12,999 nucleotides of DNA from GN02-872 sp963518665 (GCA_963518665.1 CAUQKR010000030.1:1-12999); one strand, 5' to 3'. Counted from the stretch's first letter, positions 1 to 8,178 are shown. Numbers and translations are program-made. Notes: a model not told the origin generated them from the letters alone.

Positions 1-35
1 AAAATAATAGTAGACATTATAAAATTGTACTAAAA

Positions 36-62
36 TAAAAAAACGGATTAATCCGTTTTTTT
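36..62 (-). terminator. Rho-independent terminator (bidirectional shape)
   Basis: The core ACGGATT/AATCCGT is a perfect palindrome flanked by seven A on the left and six or more T on the right, so it can terminate on either strand. On the minus strand it would end the candidate small RNA that starts near 254. Confidence 0.7.
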
Positions 63-93
63 ATTTATGAGTTTAATTTTTATTTAAATATAA

Positions 94-125
94 TTACTTA
101 ACATAACTTACATTATGTTAAGTAA
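94..125. repeat. 13-bp perfect inverted repeat with 6-base loop
   Basis: TTACTTAACATAA at 94-106 is the exact reverse complement of 113-125, with loop CTTACA. No T-run follows directly on either strand, so it is more likely a structural element or a protein-binding site than a terminator. It lies inside the candidate small RNA. Confidence 0.7.
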
Positions 126-257
126 GTTGACAAGCTCACTTTCTCAGGCAATCGGTGCTTTTTCTTATGTTGGTTATATATTTTTTTTCCATTCAGTTTA
201 AAAAAGTATTTTCTTTTTAATTTTTATTATACTTTCAGGACTTATAGTGTCCCCTTT

Positions 258-285
258 ATTCTAGATATTTTTAAAATTTTGTCAA
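258..285 (-). promoter_or_regulatory. Promoter for candidate small RNA
   Basis: On the minus strand the -35 TTGACA (280-285) is followed after 16 bases by the -10 TAGAAT (258-263). The expected start falls near 251-254, at a run of G. TTGACA is the full consensus. Confidence 0.45.
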
Positions 286-292
286 GTTTTTC

Positions 293-312
293 AGACAAAA
301 AATATTTTGTCT
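293..312. repeat. Inverted repeat just upstream of the 280-285 -35 box
   Basis: AGACAAAA (293-300) and TTTTGTCT (305-312) form a perfect 8-bp stem with an AATA loop. It lies 7 bases upstream of the minus-strand -35 box, where an operator could sit. No T-run follows it, so a terminator role is unlikely. Confidence 0.4.
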
Positions 313-347
313 CTTTGTCTTACCCTATTTATTGATAAAAAACACAT

Positions 348-385
348 AAAAAAACTAGTTCCTTATATCCAAAAACTAGTTTTTT
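348..385. terminator. Bidirectional hairpin terminator
   Basis: AAAAACTAGTT (350-360) pairs with AACTAGTTTTT (374-384) around a 13-base loop. A seven-base T-run follows on the minus strand and a five- to six-base T-run on the plus strand. No gene in the window obviously ends here, which supports transcription of untranslated RNA in this region. Confidence 0.6.
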
Positions 386-435
386 ATTTCTTGTAATTCT
401 ATTTTTGTGCTTTAAAATATGCTTAAAAGTTTTAT

Positions 436-474
436 AAAAAAACAGTCGGCATATATCAAACCGACTATTTTTTT
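436..474. terminator. Bidirectional hairpin terminator
   Basis: AGTCGG (444-449) pairs with CCGACT (461-466) around an 11-base loop. Seven T follow on each strand (467-474 on plus after one A; 436-442 on minus). It would stop any minus-strand transcript coming from 890-500 and any plus-strand transcript from the left. Confidence 0.7.
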
Positions 475-496
475 ATGATTTAGTAAAAATTTTGTA

Positions 497-533
497 GATA
501 TCGGGGAAAAATATCTTTTTCCCCTTCGGGGGA
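497..533 (+). promoter_or_regulatory. Two mutually exclusive hairpins with a C(UUCG)G tetraloop
   Basis: GGGGAAAAA (503-511) pairs perfectly with TTTTTCCCC (516-524) over a TATC loop. The same CCCC (521-524) can instead pair with GGGG (529-532) across TTCG, which as RNA is the very stable cUUCGg tetraloop on the plus strand only. A GATAT/ATATC pair (497-501, 511-515) is a third option. The orientation of the tetraloop favours a plus-strand RNA. No known riboswitch family is recognised. Confidence 0.4.
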
Positions 534-548
534 ATTTTATTTTTCATT

Positions 549-616
549 TTGTCAATAGTAGTGGAACCTTCCAAAAAATTTTTTGCAAAAATTTTTTTCC
601 CTCCAACTATTGACAA
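549..616. repeat. Long imperfect inverted repeat
   Basis: TTGTCAATAGT (549-559) is the exact reverse complement of 606-616. After a 2-base bulge, TGGA (562-565) pairs with TCCA (602-605), and the interior is an A/T palindrome around TTTTGCAAAA. The whole could fold as a long hairpin on either strand or extrude as a cruciform. There is no T-run, so it is not an ordinary terminator. Confidence 0.6.
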
Positions 617-651
617 AGACGCATATTATAAAGCACTTTTTTAAGTTTATA

Positions 652-678
652 TTGATTTTTAATTTTTTTGTATATAAT
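652..678 (+). promoter_or_regulatory. Weak promoter-like pair
   Basis: TTGATT (652-657) and TATAAT (673-678) are separated by 15 bases, two short of the optimum. A transcript from here would start near 685, just before the GCCCT/AGGGC hairpin, and run to the terminator at 831-859. Confidence 0.3.
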
Positions 679-684
679 TTATTA

Positions 685-859
685 TAAGCCCTGGATAACG
701 TAGGGCTTTCGGGGCTAGTTTATATATAGTCCTACTTTCGAAAATATGGAACTTTTACAGTTCATTATTATAGCGTTATATAACGTTATAAACTACTTTC
801 TTGCTCGGTATTATAGCAAGAAAAAATAAAAAAAGAGAGTTACAGCTCTCTTTTTTTTT
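685..859 (+). ncRNA. Candidate structured RNA (strand uncertain)
   Basis: The region folds into several short stems: GCCCT/AGGGC (688-692 with 702-706), GAACT/AGTTC, and CTTGCT/AGCAAG near 800-820. A strong terminator hairpin follows. A plus-strand transcript of about 175 nt would be bounded by a weak promoter and that terminator. The minus strand has its own promoter-like pair at 895-922. On minus, part of the sequence (ATACCGA followed by GAAAGTAG, and CGAAAGTAGGAC near the end) resembles the loop C and 3' parts of 5S rRNA, but the 5' strands of helices I and II are missing, so I do not call a 5S gene. Confidence 0.25.
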
Positions 860-885
860 CGGGTGTTTTCCCTACTTTCGAAAAT
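731..885. repeat. 15-base direct repeat, copies 140 bases apart
   Basis: CCTACTTTCGAAAAT occurs at 731-745 and again at 871-885. A shorter relative, CTACTTTC, lies at 793-800. The copies flank the hairpin terminator at 831-859, which suggests a duplicated RNA element or a partly duplicated RNA gene. Confidence 0.65.
831..859. terminator. Strong hairpin terminator
   Basis: AAAAGAGAG (831-839) pairs with CTCTCTTTT (846-854) over a TTACAG loop. A nine-base T-run follows on plus and an A-run on the left serves the minus strand. Confidence 0.75.
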
Positions 886-894
886 TATAAAGAT

Positions 895-922
895 ATTATA
901 ACAAATTTTTTACATTTTGCAA
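895..922 (-). promoter_or_regulatory. Promoter-like pair on the minus strand
   Basis: The -35 TTGCAA (917-922) and a perfect -10 TATAAT (895-900) are separated by 16 bases. The expected start is near 888. The transcript would meet the terminator at 831-859 after about 60 nt, and readthrough would continue to 436. Confidence 0.35.
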
Positions 923-1091
923 ATTTTTTATATACTTTTTAAACAAATATTGATAATTTATGTAAGGAATATATAAAAATTTTAGTTAATTTATATAGTC
1001 TTATATAAAAAATAATAAACTTTATAGTTTGCTATTTTCCTTGTCTCTAAAACATAACATTTTTTATCTTTTATTAAAATTCTCCTTTTAT

Positions 1092-1120
1092 TTGATATTT
1101 TAAAAAAAATATGATTTAAT
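1092..1120 (+). promoter_or_regulatory. Possible promoter of the zinc-ribbon gene
   Basis: TTGATA (1092-1097) is followed after 17 bases by TTTAAT (1115-1120). Transcription would start about 28 bases before the ATG at 1155. The match is moderate, and AT-rich sequence gives such pairs easily. Confidence 0.3.
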
Positions 1121-1154
1121 TATATTAAATTTTATTTTTTAATATAAAAATTAT

Positions 1155-1781
1155 ATGTCAAAAAATTTATGTAAGGTTGAATGATGTAATAATCCGGAGT
1201 TTATGTTTTACAAATATTGTAAATTTCATCTAGATGAAAGAAAAAAACAAAAAGAAAATGAAGAAAGACAAGTAAAAGAAACAGAAAATATAGATAAAAA
1301 GCCTACTATTGTTATAAAAACAGAAGAAAAAGTAGATAAAAAAAATATAACTCTAACTAAAAATGTAGAGAAATCTTTAGAAGTTAAGAATACAAATTGA
1401 GATGAAACAAAAGATTTAAGAAAAAATTTTGAAGCTGCTTATAGAACTGAAGACTGACATTATGTAAGAAGTAAAGCTGAACAAATTATTGATAATTGGC
1501 TTTATAATAGATGAATTCCACATGCTTATGAAAAAAGAGTTCCAATAGAACAATTAGTTTATTCAGATTTTTTTATTCCTATTTGAAAAAAAGTTTATAT
1601 TGAATATTGGTGATTAGAAGAAGATAAAAAATATCAAGATAGAAAAATGTTAAAAATAAAATTTTATAAGGAAAATAATAAAAATTTGATTGAATTAACT
1701 GATAAAGATATTGAAAATTTAGATGATATTATGCCTGTTAGATTAAGGCCATTTTTGCCAAGTCAATTTAACTTTGATTAA
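1155..1781 (+). CDS. Zinc-ribbon protein with a PD-(D/E)XK nuclease-like domain
   Basis: With TGA as Gly this is a 208-residue protein. I chose the ATG at 1155 rather than the one at 1203 because the extension adds a complete zinc-binding pattern: Cys6, Cys11, Cys22, His25. A charged, Lys/Glu-rich linker (about 26-95) follows. The C-terminal part (about 100-205) reads VRSKAEQIIDNWLYNRGI, then SDF (Asp138) and IEYWG (Glu150). This order resembles PD-(D/E)XK folds that begin with an RSK.E helix, with Glu109, Asp138 and Glu150 as likely metal ligands. The usual Lys of E-x-K is Trp152. TGA codons fall at conserved-looking glycines. The gene converges with a helicase-nuclease and shares its terminator. 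Nucleic-acid binding and cleavage are inference; no specific family name is assigned. Confidence 0.7.
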
Positions 1782-1813
1782 AAAAGAAGAAATTATTTAA
1801 TTTCTTCTTTTTT
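1780..1813. terminator. Shared terminator of two convergent genes
   Basis: A 16-bp perfect stem (1780-1795 with 1798-1813) with a TT loop lies between the convergent genes. It overlaps the stop codon of the plus-strand gene and the last six codons and stop of the minus-strand helicase. T-runs follow on both strands. Confidence 0.75.
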
Positions 1814-4800
1814 AAGTAATTCTTTCCAAAAGTCTATATTTTTTATTTTTGTCCAAGACTCTATCAATTCATTTTTAAAGTTTTCAAAATCTTCATTTGA
1901 AAAATCTACTTCTACATATTTATATTTTCAATCTTTTCATTCTACAAAATCTATTGCTAAAGCTGAAACTTCATATTTTGAATTGGTTTCATAATCCATT
2001 TCACAAAGTAGTTTATAAAACAATAATTGTCTAAAATAATTTCATCATTCTTCTTTTTTATTCCCATTTTTATCTATTCATTTTATGTCTGATAAACTTT
2101 TGCTTCTTCAAGTTTTATAATCAATTAACTTAATTTTCTCTCTAAATAAACTAAATTGTCAAAAATTATTTTCATTATTTATACTTATATCTTGTCAAAG
2201 TTTTTCAATTTTATCTATAACTCATGTTAATGGAATTCCCTCAAAAAATAAATTTTTTCTTTTAAAATTATATTCTAACTCTAGAGGAATTTGGCTACTG
2301 TTTGAATATAAATCATAATATCAACTTAATCATTCTATTCCCTTTTCTAGTAGTTTTTCGTATTCTTCTGGGCTTAAAAATTCTTTTTGTAAAAGCAATT
2401 TAAAAGTACTAGTTAAATAAGATTTTTCCGGAATTTTATTATCTTTTTTATAGTTTAAATAATATAATTCTAATGTTCTATGATAAACTTTTCAAAAAAC
2501 TGTATACTGGTTTTCCTCAAATGGATATTTATAGACAACTCTTTTTAAGAATAATAAAGGATCTTCTAAAAATACATTTAAATCACTTGCTGAAATTCTA
2601 TAATTTTCTAAAAAATTGATAATGTATTCTATTTCTAGATTTTCATTTTTTATTAAGTTGTTTTTTATATCATTTTCTATTATTTTTTGGAAATTTTCTT
2701 CAGAATATCTTTCTTCTATTTCTTTAAATGTTCAAGAAATTTCCTCTAGAAATACAGATTGTAACAGGATTTTTTGTCCACTTGAGGCTGGAAAAGATAA
2801 AAATAAGTTTTCTTTTGCTCTAGTTAAAGCTACAAAAAACAGTCTTCTATCTTCTTCAATTTGCTCAAAATTTGTGTTTTGTAATCAATCTCAAGAAATA
2901 TAATTTGGTAGTTTAAGAAGATCTCTAACAGTTTTTCATTCCCAATTTCAGTTATAAAGTCAAGGAATAAAAACATTATTATATTCTAATCATTTTGAAC
3001 CATGAGCTGTCAATACTTGAACTCAAAGTTTGTTCTCTTTTAAAATTTGTCTAGGAATATTTATATTATATTTTTCAAATAAAGAAACTTTATTTAATAA
3101 TCATTTTAAATCTAAATATTTATTATTTTCTATAAAATCTTTAATTTTATTAAAAAATGTATAAATATCTTGAATATCATCAAAATTTCAATTTTTGTCT
3201 ATAAATTCAATTATTTCTAAATCTTGTATCAAAAATCAAATAAAATCTTTAAGTCATAATTCTTCTATTTTTGATTTATAATTTATTATTTTATCTTTAA
3301 AATTAATTATTTTTTCAAAATTTTTTAATTCTAAATTTTCAATTCTTTCTTTATTTTTTCCATCATCTCAAGAAAGGGTATTTAAGAAATCTATAAACTT
3401 AGTTTTTGGTTTTTTTGTATAATTTTCTTTATATAATTCTCTATTTATTTTAAAAATATCAATATTATCAATTCAAATAATCGAATTTCTAAAAATATCT
3501 ATAGTTCTTTCATCACTATCAACAGGATTTTCTATTACATTTAATAAATTTAAAATAAATTTTACATAATTTGATTTTAAAATATCAGTTTTTTGTTTTG
3601 ATTCTATTTCTATTCAGTTTTGAAGTAAAAGTTTGCTCCAAAGTTCTACTTCTCTATTGTTTCTAACAATTATAGCAATTTCATTTAAATCTTCTCATTT
3701 GTCTATAATTTTCTTAATTTTGTCTAAAATAAAAGATTGTTCTTCTATCTCTGTCAAAGCTCTAAAAAGAAAAACATCATTTTTATTTTCTTTTTGTTTT
3801 CAGCTAGAAATCAATTTTTTTTCAATAGAATTAATTTTTTTACTTAACCTTTCATTGTTATTATCTATAAGTATTGTAGACAAATCTAATATTTTTTGTG
3901 TAGAACGATAGTTATTTTCTAAAACTATAATATCTGTATCTTTATATTTTGTAGAAAAAGATAACATATTTTCTATATTTGCTCATTGAAAACGATAAAT
4001 TGATTGATCATCATCTCAAACAACCATTATATTTGGATTTTCAGGATTTACTGATAAAATTAAATCCATTATTTGATTTTGTCAATTATTTGTATCCTGA
4101 AATTCATCAATCATTATAAATTGATATTTTTCTGCAAAATATTCTCTTAATTCTATATCTTCTTTAAATTTTTCTAAAGTAAAATTTATCATATCATTAA
4201 AATCATATAGAGAAAACTCCCTTAAATGCTTTTGATGTGCTTTATAAATTTCTTTTAATTCTTCTAGTTTTCTTATATGTTTTTCTTGTTTTCCTTTTGT
4301 ATCTTCATATTTTTTAAGAGTTGGTTTTATATTTGATAATTCTTCTTCATAATCTATTTTTAGTTTATTTATTGCTATTTGAAGAGCCTCGGGAGAAGTT
4401 CATTCATTTTTTATAGTTGAAATTTTACTTTCTATAGTTCTTAAATAATAATATTTATCATAGTCACTTGTAAGCTCTTTTATTTTATTTTCATCTATAA
4501 GTTTGTCTAGAATGTTTTTTAAAATTTCTAAAGAATCTACTGTATCTATTGCTTTTGAAGCTTTGTATTCGATAAATTTTTCTGGAAAAGTTTTTATTAC
4601 ATCTTGAGTAAAAGAATGTATTGTAGACACTCAAACTTTATAAGCATCATTTCCTAAAAATTTTAATAATCTTTTTCTAATTGCTATAACTCAGGCATCA
4701 GTAAAAGTAGTTATCAAAATATTTTCTGGATTTACTCAAGCTTTTAAAATTATATTTGCAGTTCTTAATCATATAATTTGAGTTTTTCAAGTTCATGGTC

Positions 4801-4900
4801 AGGCTACAACCATTATTTGTCAATAAATTTTATCTACAGCTTGTTTTTGAGCTTTGTTTAGAGAATTATATTCTTTTTCAAAAATTTCAATTTTATTCAT
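1793..4900 (-). CDS. UvrD/Rep-type (SF1A) helicase with C-terminal PD-(D/E)XK nuclease domain
   Basis: This 1035-residue protein (TGA=Gly) is an ATP-driven 3'-5' DNA helicase by family. The Q motif has Gln18; the P-loop is AGPGTGKT at 33-40; motif II is VVGDDDQSIYRF near 293-303; a TAHGSKGLEY motif includes His633; motif VI VALTRAK includes Arg694. The C-terminal third carries GVIDKI (Asp896), LIDYKTG (Asp927, Lys929) and then QLLFYKLL, the layout of AddB/RecB-type nuclease domains. Helicase and nuclease in one chain suggest end resection or repair, as in AddAB, RecBCD and AdnAB. No partner subunit is visible here. It is the last gene of the operon, starting 4 bases after the transglutaminase-like gene. 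I checked the frame at several points and saw no frameshift. No Shine-Dalgarno site precedes the ATG. Confidence 0.92.
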
Positions 4901-4904
4901 TTTT

Positions 4905-6368
4905 TTATCTAAAAGTATAATTATTTGAAATATAAAATTTTCAATCTTTTATAAAAATTTTATAATCTTTTAAATCATATTTTATTTGGTATAAAAATTG
5001 ATTTATATTTTCATTATTTACAGAAAACCAAGTTATTTTTTCTAAAGATCTTTTTTGTCAATAATTGTCTATAATATTTAGGTTTTCATCTATTTTAAAA
5101 TATCAATATCTTTTTATTATTCTTTCTATTGTTATTTCATCTTTTGCTCATAATCATAACTCTTTTTTGAATGAAATAACTCTTAAAATATTAAAATTTG
5201 CATCTTTATATTTATCAGAAATATTAAAAATTTCTCTGTCTACATAATTTTGTCTTTGATTCAAGGATAATTTTTTTAAATTTTCTGGAGTTGTTCAATA
5301 GTCGAATCTGTTTACATAAAATAAATCTTTAGGTAATTTATAATAGTAATAATCCTCAAATTTTTTTGTTTTTTTAGCTCAAATTGGGTCATCAAAAGTA
5401 GGGTCATAATAATATCAATCTATTTTTGTCCAAGCATGTCAAATTTTTGGGAAATCACTAGAATTAACTACATCTCACTTTATAAGCTCAGATTTTATAT
5501 TATTAAAAGAAAGCATTAATCTAAAAAGTTCTACATATCATTGACAAACTCAAATTTTATCTTTAAAAGTTTTTATTCAAGAATAAATATTAAAATCATC
5601 ATCTTTTATATCTTCTTGATATTTTAGATTTTTTAAAATATAAGCATAAAGTTCTTTTATTATTTCTTCTTTTGTACTTAATTTTTTTGTTAAATTTTCT
5701 GAAATATTTTTTAAAATTATATAATCTTTATCTAAATTATCATTTGATTTATCAAAAATTTTTATATTTGATAAATCTTTTAAAATATTTAATTTTTCAG
5801 GAACTCAGTATAAAATTTTATCAGAAATAAGTCTAAATTTTTCATAATCTTTAACAAAAATTATTTTTCAGTCATTAAATGTAACTAAAGTATTTTCAGG
5901 ATTTAATCAATTATGAATTAAATTTTCTTTATTTATAAAATCTGGACTATCAAAAAAAGAAGAATTTTTAAAAATATATCAATACCAAACTCAATTTTCT
6001 TCAACTAAAAAATCTTTATTAAAAATTTTATTTTTATAAGAATTTAAAGCTTCATATTTAGAAAATTCATTTTCTATTTTATATTTGTCTAATTCTAAAT
6101 TTATTCTAAAAATTCTTTCATTGCTATCTTTTAATTTTTTATTTAACTCTTTGGAGTTAGAAAACATTTTATTTTCATAAAGTTTATCATTTTTTTCTTG
6201 TTCTGATTTTAACTTATTTAATAAAATATTTTCTATTTCTTTATAATTGTTTTCTTTTTCTTGGATTTTTTGAATTTTATTATTTTCTTCTGTTACTATA
6301 TCATATTTTTCTTTGAAAAAATATGCTGCTAATAAAATTGTTAATAATAAAAGAATTCTTAAAAACAT
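4905..6368 (-). CDS. Membrane-anchored transglutaminase-like protein
   Basis: The 487-residue product begins with one hydrophobic segment (about 3-18), likely an uncleaved anchor, then a long charged coiled-coil stretch to about residue 120. The transglutaminase-like core holds the classic triad in order: GVCQGY with Cys275, GHAW with His311, and YYDPTFDDP with Asp322. In bacteria such domains act as proteases, peptide cross-linkers or amidases, mostly outside the cytoplasm; the substrate here cannot be read. If anchored as predicted, the core lies outside the membrane. The gene sits 11 bases downstream of the S41 protease and 4 bases upstream of the helicase, so it is probably co-transcribed with both. 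The C-terminal 150 residues match nothing I recognise. The short standard-code frame at 5991-6368 is only its N-terminal third. Confidence 0.85.
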
Positions 6369-6379
6369 AATAAAATTTT

Positions 6380-7930
6380 TTAAATACTTAAAGCTTTTTC
6401 TAATTGATTGTCTTTTCAGTATTCTGACAATCTTTTTTCATTTAATTCTACTTCATAGTCAGGTTTAATTCAGACTCAATCGATTCATGTTTTTGTTTTT
6501 CAAGTGAACCATTTTGCAATTGTGTATTTTATACTTGAACCATCAAAAAATTCTCTAATTGTTTGAACTGATCATTTTCAGTAAGATTTTTCTCAAACTA
6601 TTTTCGTATTTGGAAAATAATCTTTTACTGTTCAAATCATTATTTCAGAAGCTGAAGCTGTTCCTTTATTTTGTAAAAATACTAGTTCATATTTATTTAA
6701 ATCTAGTTTATTTAGTCATTTTGAAATATATTTTCATTCTTGATTTATATAATCAACTTGTGCTGTAGCTTCACCTTTTGGAACTATTCAATCAAGAATA
6801 CTTACAACCTCATTTAGATAACCACCTCAATTATTTCTCAAATCAATAATAATTTTTTTAATTCAACTTTTTCAGTTTAGCTCATCAATTGCTTGATAAA
6901 ATTCATCAGAAACTCATTCATTAAATCAAGAAAAATTTATTATAAAATTATTTCAATCAATTTTTGTTTCTATACTTTTTATATGAACTTTTTCTCTTTT
7001 TACTTTTATATCAAAAATATTTTCTCATCTTTTTATTGTCAAATTTACTTCAGTTCAAGCTTGTCATTTTATCCAAGAAACTATTTCTGATTGAGAATTT
7101 TCTTTTGTAATTTTTTGTCAATTTACAGCTAAAACTATATCTCAACCTTTTATTCAAGATTTATCTGCTGGTCATCCAATTATTGGTGAAGTTATTTTAA
7201 ATACACCAGGTTCAGGCATTTCTACATAAGTTCAAATTCATTCAAAATCTCAAGCTAATCAATCTTTGAAACTTTTACTTTCTGTTGGTGGAAAATAAAC
7301 TGTATGTTTATCTCCTGCAGCTTTTGTTAGTCATTCTATAGCAGAATAAATCAGATGTTTTTTATCAAGTTTATCTTTTCAATAAAAGTCATTTAGTAAA
7401 ATATCATAAACTTGATTAAAAGTGTCCATTGTTCAAGAATTTTGGTCAATAGATTTTTCTATTTCTTTTTGATTTTTTAGAATTATAAAATTTTGTTCTA
7501 CTATTTCTAAATCATAATAATCTACATATTTATCTCAAAGGTTTTCAATAACTGTTTCAGCATATCAAGTTCCTAAAATTTTTTTACTTAGTTCCAAGAA
7601 GTTTTTTGCTTTAATTCTTTCTTTTGTTAGGTTTGAGAAATTTGCAAATGAGTTTGGAAGTTTGTTATTGTAGACAAGAATTTGTAAATTTTTTTCTAGT
7701 TCACTTCATTTTTCAACTCAAGAAAAATTTAATTTTATGTATTTGTAAGATTCTGGTGTTGTTTCTCTGAAAAAGTCAGCAAAAAATTCAAAAACATTTT
7801 CTAAATTTATATTTTTTATTTCATCATTTTTTGTAATTTTGTCTGTTATTGTACTATAATTTTGTGCAAAACTTGTATTGAAGCTAAAAATTAAAATTAA
7901 AGCCAAAAAGATTTTTAAAAATTTTTTCAT
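6380..7930 (-). CDS. Secreted S41-family C-terminal processing protease with PDZ domain
   Basis: This 516-residue protein starts with a signal peptide (Lys-rich start, hydrophobic 4-17, likely cleavage after SFA near residue 22). A PDZ domain lies at about 230-305, including GGPADKSGIKGGDIVLAVNG. The tail-specific protease core follows, with IDLRNNGGG and the catalytic pair: Ser426 in GTASASEI and Lys452 in SYGKGSVQ. CtpA/Prc-type enzymes cleave from exposed C-termini in the periplasm or at the cell surface. The first 200 residues are helical and not assigned. It is the fourth gene of the minus-strand operon, 18 bases after a small membrane-protein gene. The glycines of GKG are both TGA. A ctpA-like name would fit the family, but orthology is not shown. 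Confidence 0.93.
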
Positions 7931-7948
7931 TTTATTTATATTTAATAT

Positions 7949-8176
7949 TTATTTAAAAAGGTATCAATCAAGGAATCAGAAAGGTAATAAAATTCCTAAA
8001 AACATCATAAGACATCAAATTGCAATTATTACTAAATAAGTTCCTCATCTTCAAATGTAAGTTTCAGCCCAGACAAAATTTCCAGAGAAATCTTTGACTT
8101 TCATTCTGTATTTTAATACAAAAAATCCTCAGGCAAACAACATTATTCAGTAAATCATTTTTATTATAAATTCCAT
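7949..8176 (-). CDS. Small two-helix membrane protein, function unknown
   Basis: The frame encodes 75 residues only when TGA is read as Gly (nine such codons by my reading). Two hydrophobic helices (about 3-21 and 46-68) are joined by a polar loop containing RMKVKDFSGNFVW and ETYIGRGG. I recognise no family. It starts 2 bases after the stop of the preceding small gene and ends 18 bases before the S41 protease, so it is embedded in the operon. The hydrophobic pattern, the polar loop and the tight packing argue for a real gene. It may assist the neighbouring envelope proteins, but nothing in the sequence shows this. Confidence 0.75.
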
Positions 8177-8178
8177 TA

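Larger units (their letters stand above)
36..254 (-). ncRNA. Candidate small untranslated RNA, about 215 nt
   Basis: A promoter-like pair (TTGACA, 16 bases, TAGAAT) lies just upstream on the minus strand and a strong hairpin terminator lies at the end, with no open frame between them. The transcript would begin near GGGGAC. It contains a short GGAC/GTCC hairpin, an AAAGTAT/ATACTTT stem, a unique central segment rich in G and C for this genome (about 130-165), and a 13-bp perfect stem-loop (94-125). I could not match it to tmRNA, RNase P RNA, SRP RNA or 6S RNA by their conserved motifs. The call rests on promoter, structure and terminator only. Confidence 0.35.
1..1154. other. Long gene-free region rich in hairpins
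   Basis: No reading frame here, under either the standard code or TGA=Gly, gives a protein I recognise. The region contains perfect or near-perfect inverted repeats near 36-62, 94-125, 293-312, 348-385, 436-474, 503-533, 549-616 and 831-859, several followed by T-runs on one or both strands. It also has three promoter-like -35/-10 pairs and a 15-base direct repeat. Positions 923-1091 are plain AT-rich sequence in which I see nothing. More than 1.1 kb without a gene stands out against the 2-18 base gaps elsewhere in the window, so untranslated RNA genes are the most likely content. I found no tRNA, rRNA operon or CRISPR array. Confidence 0.6.

Noticed and set aside
130..165. Glycine- or TPP-riboswitch-like fragments (TCTCAGGCAA on plus, CCTGAGA on minus)
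   Set aside because: Only short matches, without the remaining conserved cores or a downstream gene.
549..616. SRP RNA, because of the GGAAGG loop on the minus strand
   Set aside because: The conserved GUCAGG and GAAGCAGC blocks of domain IV are absent.
688..716. TPP-riboswitch-like string CTGGATAACGTAGGG on the plus strand
   Set aside because: The stem between the two conserved parts is missing and there is no CTGAGA/GGGG arm upstream at the right distance; it is better explained as a GCCCT/AGGGC hairpin.
1203..1400. Short 65-residue gene starting at 1203
   Set aside because: It is an internal piece of the 1155-1781 gene, cut at a TGA that reads as Gly; the longer start adds a full zinc-binding pattern.
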